From Prevotellaceae bacterium (lineage in GTDB: Bacteria > Bacteroidota > Bacteroidia > Bacteroidales > UBA932), in assembly GCA_031259655.1 (NCBI GenBank), contig JAIRLF010000310.1, positions 1 to 9,611 on the forward strand: 9,611 nucleotides of DNA, written 5' to 3'. The notes under the pieces were generated by a model. That model was not told the origin of the DNA. It worked only from the letters and a program-made list of their open reading frames with translations, and made no database searches. Made by a program: the position numbers and the translations under genes. Positions within the stretch are counted from its first letter, which is position 1; each line of letters begins with the position of its first letter. Below, piece by piece: positions 5,333 through 9,611 of the stretch.

Positions 5333-7318
5333 TCAATTTTCAATTCTTGTCGTGTCGACGATTTCTGTTTGCGTCTCCTCTGTTTGCATCTCCTCTGTTT
5401 TTATTTCGTCCAGCAAAGCTGGAGCGTTTTGTTGGATAAAACTGATATTTACGTTCAACAAATCGGTCAGACTGACAATTTTTGCATTGGCAGACTCGAT
5501 TGTCTGCGAATTTTTGTCGTTCATATTTACGACAACAATATCTTTCAGATTGTTGATGTCTCTTTCGATTTCGGAAATTCTGCGCATGTATGCGTTAAAC
5601 TCCATTGAACCTTGCGGATATTTATTGACATTGTGTTTCAGCAAGACGAAAATTTTGTCGTAATTGAAGAGAGATATTTCGGTATTCCGCACCAGCTCGG
5701 TATATTCTTTCAATCGGTTGACCTTTTGTATGTCTTCTAAACGATTGTAATAATGTTTGATAGCGTCCTGAGCGCGGTCGCGGCATATCTGGCACGAAGT
5801 CGAAGACATTTTTTCGCTTAACTGTGCAACATTCTCATCTTTGACATTTTCGTTAACAGGGGTCGAATTTAGTTTCGCTATAAGAGGATTAAATTCCTGA
5901 GCAAACAAAGACTTTTCAACCTGATTGATTAATGTTGTAATGTTCTGTCCTTCTTTTGTTTTTGCATTAAAATCGTTGTTAAGATTATCTCTGTGCCGCA
6001 AATTTCGCAAAGCATTTTCCTGTTCGGAGGATTTCGTCGGAATCCCGTTCCTGTTCAAATCCGATAATGTGGTACACATGATTTTTACGCCTCTTAAAGT
6101 CGGGTCATTTTCAAGGTAATATGAAGCAAAGTCAATAATAGAAGAATATTCGGACTTAAACGATTTGATAAAGATATTGTTGTCCTTATATTTGAAGTTA
6201 ATCAAGTTATACTCATTGAGTAAACCCACGTACGATTGCACGATGCTTCCCAAAGCATTGTTTGCCGCGTCGATATTTCCAGTTCTTGCGTTAAGCGTAT
6301 ATAATTCTATTTGACTCTTGAAGTTAGCGAAAATTGTAAGGAAATCCGTAAATGTTTTTTCCTGTTTATACGTTTCGTCGCTTATCATTTTGTCCCGGTA
6401 ATTGTTTTCCACATTGACTTTTCGTTTGTCGATATTTGCAAAGTTCACTTCATCGCCGCTGATTCCGTCGAGTTTATAGAGCGATTTGTAATTGGCGACC
6501 ACAATCACAGGATATGTTTTGTACGGCAGCAATTTCTCCAAATCGGCTTTTGTCAGTTCCGCTACTGTGCAGGTATCCATAAACTTGCTGAGAACAGTGG
6601 TATTCATGTGGATAGTCGGAGTATTCGGAGTAACCATGACGTAAACCCGTATTGAGTGCAGGCGAGTGTCGAAACTTTTCTGCTCGAACAGTCGAATTGT
6701 CGAACTGAAACGGTATTCTTTTTTCTTGGCATTCGATTCGATGAAATTGCCCATTTCGCCGATAAGAGCCAAAATCGGTCTGCCTATACCGCCTGTTTGC
6801 GCCAAATTTTGTAATTGTCTTCCAAAGAAACCCATAATATTGTCTTTATCGCCGGATGTCAATGCTTTTACGTCGATTTTGGCGTCGACATTGTTCCCTG
6901 CCGAATACAAAGGCAGATTATCAATTATGCGAATAGCTTCGATATTTTCGCTTACAAAGGTCTGGTATTTAGATTCTTTGTCATTGGTAATCTGGAAATT
7001 GTAGAGAGGATAAACCACATCGTTGTCGCCAAAATATTTTACGTTCATCAATTGCGCCGTGATATACAAATATTCTAATTTTTCGTTAGCAAGCGCCCTT
7101 TTTTTACCTTTTTTTGAACTCGGTAAGTATATGTCGTTTATTACTTTATCGAATTTATGTCCGTTGAATAAAAAAATGTCGGTAGAAAGGTATTGCCATT
7201 CACCCGAAAAAGGGAAAGCCGTTGTATCGGCAAAACACATTCGTGTTTCAAAAGCCTGAGCATAAGATGTTACGCGCAAAATCGCGGTTAAAAGTAAAAC
7301 TATAAATATCTTTTTCAT
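5333..7318 (-). CDS. Exported protein of unknown function, 661 aa, with a CxxC motif and Thr/Glu-rich tail
   Basis: I do not recognise this family. From the ATG at 7318 the N-terminus MKKIFIVLLLTAILRVTSYA is a good signal peptide, probably cut near SYAQA|F, so the protein should be periplasmic or surface-exposed. No lipobox, membrane helix or further anchor is seen. Roughly residues 25-280 look like mixed beta-strand domains, with a Gly-rich stretch QTGGIGRPILALIGEMG at 174-190. About 305-630 is rich in Lys, Glu and Asn and looks largely helical, with possible coiled coils. A CQIC motif lies at 509-512, the only CxxC in the protein. The C-terminus (641-652) has the repeat TEEMQTEETQTE, encoded by 15-bp DNA repeats. 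An ATG at 7378 adds 20 residues before the signal peptide but lies upstream of a TACATTTG promoter element, so it was rejected. An ATG at 7324 adds two residues. The gene appears to be transcribed alone, next to a peptidoglycan hydrolase gene. Confidence 0.85.
   Translation of the reverse strand: MKKIFIVLLLTAILRVTSYAQAFETRMCFADTTAFPFSGEWQYLSTDIFLFNGHKFDKVINDIYLPSSKKGKKRALANEKLEYLYITAQLMNVKYFGDNDVVYPLYNFQITNDKESKYQTFVSENIEAIRIIDNLPLYSAGNNVDAKIDVKALTSGDKDNIMGFFGRQLQNLAQTGGIGRPILALIGEMGNFIESNAKKKEYRFSSTIRLFEQKSFDTRLHSIRVYVMVTPNTPTIHMNTTVLSKFMDTCTVAELTKADLEKLLPYKTYPVIVVANYKSLYKLDGISGDEVNFANIDKRKVNVENNYRDKMISDETYKQEKTFTDFLTIFANFKSQIELYTLNARTGNIDAANNALGSIVQSYVGLLNEYNLINFKYKDNNIFIKSFKSEYSSIIDFASYYLENDPTLRGVKIMCTTLSDLNRNGIPTKSSEQENALRNLRHRDNLNNDFNAKTKEGQNITTLINQVEKSLFAQEFNPLIAKLNSTPVNENVKDENVAQLSEKMSSTSCQICRDRAQDAIKHYYNRLEDIQKVNRLKEYTELVRNTEISLFNYDKIFVLLKHNVNKYPQGSMEFNAYMRRISEIERDINNLKDIVVVNMNDKNSQTIESANAKIVSLTDLLNVNISFIQQNAPALLDEIKTEEMQTEETQTEIVDTTRIEN
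5364..5400 (-). repeat. 15-bp in-frame tandem repeat in the 3' end of the exported orphan gene
   Basis: The plus-strand unit TCTGTTTGCGTCTCC (5364-5378) is repeated with one change at 5379-5393, then starts again for 7 nt. It encodes five-residue units of the type TEE(M/T)Q. Because the period is a multiple of three, gain or loss of a unit would change tail length without shifting the frame. Confidence 0.75.
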
Positions 7319-7349
7319 AATCATAAAATAATGTTCAAAAAATAATTTG

Positions 7350-7357
7350 CAAATGTA
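7350..7357 (-). promoter_or_regulatory. -7 promoter element of the exported orphan gene
   Basis: TACATTTG on the minus strand fits TAnnTTTG exactly. A start near 7344 would give a leader of about 25 nt before the ATG at 7318. No TTG is found at the expected -33 distance, so the promoter may be weak or activator-dependent. Confidence 0.45.
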
Positions 7358-7582
7358 CGAATTAAATACAAAAACCATGCCACAGCACCGTTAAAAATTG
7401 TTAAATTTTGAGCAAAAAATCCCAATAAGAGCATTTTTCTTCCTCGAAAAACCATCAAAAAACGAATTGCCGCTCATTTTTTATTCAATAAAAATATAAC
7501 ATTTATTCAACTGAAGATTAATCATTTATTACACGAAACAAGGTGAATGTCGAATCGAAAAACAAATTTTTTTTCATTTTTT

Positions 7583-7613
7583 TTTGTGAGATATAAAAAA
7601 AGATGTATCTTTG
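7583..7613 (+). promoter_or_regulatory. Strong promoter upstream of the RNA candidate
   Basis: TTTG (7583-7586), a 19-nt spacer and TATCTTTG (7606-7613) match the Bacteroidetes -33/-7 consensus very well. A T9 run (7577-7585) runs into the -33 element from upstream; length change there would not alter the spacer. Transcription would start near 7619, about 365 nt before the next full-size gene, so its immediate product is probably an RNA. Confidence 0.65.
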
Positions 7614-7618
7614 CACCG

Positions 7619-7750
7619 ACAAAATGTGAGATTTTAATTTTTGCGGAAAAAGTTATAATATAATATAAGTAGTGGAGTGTATCCCTTCGGAAAACTCAAT
7701 ATTATTTGCTTCAAACTTTAAACAATTCCTCTAACATTCCACTACTTTTT
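7619..7750 (+). ncRNA. Candidate small structured RNA with closing stem and U-run (6S-like?)
   Basis: The region begins after a strong promoter and contains no plausible ORF. AAGTAGTGGA (7667-7676) pairs perfectly with TCCACTACTT (7738-7747). The 3' arm runs into TTTTTC, so the closing stem can act as an intrinsic terminator. Between the arms lie a small hairpin, TCC-CTTC-GGA (7683-7692), and an AT-rich, mostly unpaired segment, giving a closed stem with a large internal bubble. Upstream, AAAAT (7621-7625) and ATTTT (7631-7635) can form a 5' hairpin. Stem, bubble and stem recalls 6S RNA, which mimics an open promoter, and a 6S-like class (6S-Flavo) is known in Bacteroidetes. I cannot confirm that match. 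A cis-acting leader that attenuates the downstream gene is the main alternative. The 5' end is inferred from the promoter. Confidence 0.5.
7667..7750 (+). terminator. Intrinsic terminator formed by the RNA closing stem
   Basis: The 3' arm of the 10-bp closing stem is followed by TTTTTC (7746-7751), of which the first two T pair with AA at 7667-7668. The loop is unusually large (about 60 nt), so this is a terminator by position and sequence but not of compact classical form. Confidence 0.4.
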
Positions 7751-7790
7751 CTTAAAACCCGTCTGTCGAATTTACAAAAAATAAAAATAG

Positions 7791-7820
7791 TTGTATTGTG
7801 AATTGTTTTTCATACTTTTG
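7791..7820 (+). promoter_or_regulatory. Promoter of the acyl-CoA synthetase gene
   Basis: TTG (7791-7793), a 19-nt spacer and TACTTTTG (7813-7820) match the Bacteroidetes promoter consensus. A start near 7826 would lie beyond the terminator-like stem and leave a leader of about 160 nt before the ATG at 7984, long enough for the short ORF and palindrome described separately. Confidence 0.55.
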
Positions 7821-7877
7821 TGTTTTGAAAAATTGTGATTTATAGATGAAATAAAAGTTTTGTTGAAATATAAAAAA

Positions 7878-7964
7878 ATGATACGCATGTTCTTAAAGTA
7901 TGTTAACCGGTTAAACGGCGCGAAAAAAACAGAATCAAAGAAACAGAATTTTGAGAGAAAATGA
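7878..7964 (+). CDS. Possible 28-codon leader ORF
   Basis: An ATG at 7878 opens a 28-codon frame starting MIRMFLKYVNRLNG, Lys-rich in its second half, and ending at a TGA (7962-7964), 19 nt before the synthetase ATG. It has only an A-rich upstream stretch instead of a Shine-Dalgarno sequence. It could be a leader peptide or a chance ORF; no homolog is recognised. It is too short for coding statistics. Confidence 0.2.
   Translation: MIRMFLKYVNRLNGAKKTESKKQNFERK
7903..7914. promoter_or_regulatory. Perfect 12-bp palindrome, candidate operator
   Basis: TTAACCGGTTAA is a perfect palindrome with a central CG, a shape common in operators of LacI-type and other dimeric regulators. It lies about 80 bp downstream of the predicted start site and 70 bp before the synthetase ATG, where a bound protein could act as a roadblock. 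No regulator gene is in view. Confidence 0.35.
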
Positions 7965-7969
7965 TAGAT

Positions 7970-7974
7970 AGGAG
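7970..7974 (+). promoter_or_regulatory. Ribosome-binding site of the acyl-CoA synthetase gene
   Basis: AGGAG lies 9 nt before the ATG at 7984. It is a clearer Shine-Dalgarno sequence than those of the other genes here and fixes this start codon. Confidence 0.6.
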
Positions 7975-7983
7975 TAATAAGAT

Positions 7984-9611
7984 ATGGAAGAAAACAGAAG
8001 AGAAAGTTTAAAAACTTTAAAAAATTTGTTGGAATATTCGTCGGAAAAATATGCATCAAATACGATGAATGCGTTCGTGGGAGGCGAGCCGGTTTCGTAC
8101 AGGGAATTTGGAGAAAAAGTGAAAAACTTGCGCGAAGTTTTGAAATCATCAGGCATAGAACATGGCGACAGAGTTGCAATATACACTCATAACACTCCAA
8201 AATACAGTGTAATATACTTTGCTGTTGTATCAATGGGAGCGATTGCAGTGCCATTGTTACCGGATTTTTCATCCGCCGAAATCGAAAATATTCTCACTCA
8301 CTCCGAAAGTAAAGCGTTGTTCGTTTCCAAACGATTGAGATACAAGGTCGACGCCATCAATTTACCGGAAATGAAATTAAGATTCGACGTTGATACTTTT
8401 TCGATATATGAGAACAAAAATGACGAAAATGTAACAAAAAGCGCTGAAAAAGAAGTTCTTCCCGATGATATTGCGAGTATAGTGTATACCTCGGGCACTA
8501 CCGGAAAGTCCAAAGGCGTTATGTTGACCCATCAAAATCTTATCGCTCAGGTGAAAATGACAATCAAAATTCAACCTGTTGACGAAAACAGCGTTTTCTT
8601 GTCGATTTTGCCTTTGCCTCATGCTTACGAAGGCAGTCTTGGATTTTTATTGCCGATACTTGGCGGGTCAAGTGTCTATTATTTGGAGAAATCGCCTACA
8701 CCGGCTATTTTGCTGCCTGCCATGCAAAAAATCAAACCGACACATATATTGACGGTTCCGCTGATTTCCGAAAAAATATTCAAAACCAATATTCTCAGGC
8801 AATTTAACAGTCATGTGATTACTCGATATTTATACAAAACAGGCGTTGGCAGAAAGTTCTTGCACCGAATCGCAGGGAAAAAACTGTATGAGATGTTCGG
8901 CGGAAGATTGGTGTTTTTCGGGATAGGAGGCGCAAAATTAGACTATTATACCGAACGTTTTCTGTACGAAGCAAAATTCCCGTACGCAATAGGTTACGGG
9001 CTGACGGAAACCGCTCCGCTCTTGTCGGCTGCGCTCTCTTATAACGTGAAACCCGGCTCGGCAGGGTTTAAACTCGAAGAGATAGATATGAAAATAAACG
9101 ATATCAACGATTGCGGAATTGGCGAATTGTGGGTGAAAAGCCCAAGCCTGATGAAAGGATATTATAAAGAACAGGAACTTACCGATATGGTGATAACTCC
9201 CGACGGATGGTTCAAAACAGGCGATTTAGTAACCGTTAACGCAATGGGACGGATTTATATAAAAGGCAGATTGAAAAATGTGATACTTACCTCGTCGGGC
9301 GAAAATATTTATCCCGAAGATATCGAATCGCTTATAAACAATTTTAAGTTTGTACAGGAATCTTTAGTTGTCGAACAGAAAGGAAAATTGGTCGCAATGG
9401 TCAAAATTAATTACGAAGAACTTGAATCGCAATATAACAGGTTTAAAGAAGAACTGCAAACTAAGATTGAAGAAAATTATCGCGAACTTGAGAAAAATAT
9501 CGAGGAACTGAAAGTAGAAATCCAGTCATACGTCAATTCTAAAGTAAACCGTTTTTCGCAAATTTCGGCTGTCGTTGTCCTGCCTGTAGCTTCCGATTTC
9601 GAAAAAACATC
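7984..9611 (+). CDS. Long-chain acyl-CoA synthetase (AMP-forming), 3' end outside window
   Basis: The enzyme activates fatty acids to acyl-CoA through an acyl-AMP intermediate, feeding lipid synthesis or beta-oxidation. The frame runs 542 codons from the ATG at 7984 off the right edge. Adenylation-family motifs appear in order: the P-loop YTSGTTGKSKGV (168-179), PLPHAYEG (210-217), GYGLTET (337-343), GWFKTGDL (408-415) with the ribose-binding Asp at 414, and the hinge region RLKNVILTSSGENIYPEDIE (429-448). A charged, Glu/Lys-rich stretch at about 476-518, probably coiled coil, sits in the C-terminal lid. The window ends at FEKT, just where the lid motif with the catalytic lysine normally begins, so that residue cannot be checked. 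Chain-length preference cannot be told from sequence. It is divergent from all other genes in the window and has its own promoter. Confidence 0.93.
   Translation, partial: MEENRRESLKTLKNLLEYSSEKYASNTMNAFVGGEPVSYREFGEKVKNLREVLKSSGIEHGDRVAIYTHNTPKYSVIYFAVVSMGAIAVPLLPDFSSAEIENILTHSESKALFVSKRLRYKVDAINLPEMKLRFDVDTFSIYENKNDENVTKSAEKEVLPDDIASIVYTSGTTGKSKGVMLTHQNLIAQVKMTIKIQPVDENSVFLSILPLPHAYEGSLGFLLPILGGSSVYYLEKSPTPAILLPAMQKIKPTHILTVPLISEKIFKTNILRQFNSHVITRYLYKTGVGRKFLHRIAGKKLYEMFGGRLVFFGIGGAKLDYYTERFLYEAKFPYAIGYGLTETAPLLSAALSYNVKPGSAGFKLEEIDMKINDINDCGIGELWVKSPSLMKGYYKEQELTDMVITPDGWFKTGDLVTVNAMGRIYIKGRLKNVILTSSGENIYPEDIESLINNFKFVQESLVVEQKGKLVAMVKINYEELESQYNRFKEELQTKIEENYRELEKNIEELKVEIQSYVNSKVNRFSQISAVVVLPVASDFEKT

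Larger units (their letters stand above)
7379..7983. other. Divergent intergenic region, about 600 bp
   Basis: This AT-rich stretch separates the leftward exported orphan from the rightward acyl-CoA synthetase. From left to right it holds about 190 bp with no recognisable feature, T8 and T9 runs (7567-7585), a promoter (7583-7613), an RNA candidate (7619-7750), a second promoter (7791-7820), a possible 28-codon ORF (7878-7964) containing a 12-bp palindrome, and the ribosome-binding site of the synthetase gene. No tRNA or known riboswitch is recognised. Confidence 0.6.

Noticed and set aside
5352..7259. Multiple plus-strand ORFs of 64-114 codons
   Set aside because: They are shadows of the exported orphan gene, which has a signal peptide and one uninterrupted long frame.
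7319..7378. N-terminal extension of the exported orphan from the ATG at 7378
   Set aside because: It would bury the signal peptide behind 20 residues, and a TACATTTG promoter element lies inside the extension.
7566..7585. T8 and T9 runs as a phase-variable promoter switch
   Set aside because: They lie upstream of the -33 element, so length change would not alter the -33/-7 spacing; nothing else points to phase variation.
7772..8272. 166-codon minus-strand ORF rich in Phe, Leu and Cys
   Set aside because: It overlaps the two-promoter region and the start of the clearly real acyl-CoA synthetase gene. Its composition is what AT-rich antisense DNA gives, and no domain is seen.
1..9611. CRISPR arrays, tRNA or rRNA genes, phage or defence modules, intact insertion sequences
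   Set aside because: I looked for regularly spaced repeats, cloverleaf-like sequences, and transposase, integrase or nuclease motifs on both strands and found none. The protein-coding content is mostly housekeeping and envelope genes.

Overview
The window looks like a chromosomal segment of a Bacteroidetes (probably Bacteroidales) bacterium. The evidence is the AT-rich intergenic DNA, several upstream regions carrying the Bacteroidetes -7 promoter element TAnnTTTG (two with a well-placed -33 TTG/TTTG), weak Shine-Dalgarno sequences, and protein families typical of that phylum. The phylum call rests on motif and family recognition from memory, not on a search.

Layout. Positions 1-7318 are read on the minus strand. 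They hold a site-2 protease RseP that runs off the left edge, an arginase/agmatinase-family ureohydrolase, a purine-nucleoside phosphorylase (PunA), the lipid A 4'-kinase LpxK, a secreted glucosaminidase with two LysM repeats, and a 661-residue exported protein I do not recognise. Positions 7319-7983 form a long divergent intergenic region. It holds two good plus-strand promoters, a probable small structured RNA ending in a stem plus U-run, a 12-bp palindrome and a possible 28-codon leader ORF. From 7984 a long-chain acyl-CoA synthetase is read rightward off the window.

How the genes work together. Glucosaminidase, lpxK and punA look like one transcription unit: a 4-nt gap if lpxK starts at its TTG, then a 44-nt lpxK-punA overlap, behind a promoter at 5273-5302. 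It combines peptidoglycan turnover, lipid A maturation and purine salvage. RseP (envelope stress proteolysis) and the exported orphan add to an envelope theme. The ureohydrolase, which probably releases urea from a guanidino compound, has its own promoter-like element and is bracketed by related short sequences.

I see no CRISPR array, tRNA, rRNA, intact insertion sequence, phage module or recognisable defence system. The least explained parts are the RNA candidate near 7619-7750, the exported orphan at 5333-7318, and the Asn-to-Asp replacement in the base-binding site of PunA.
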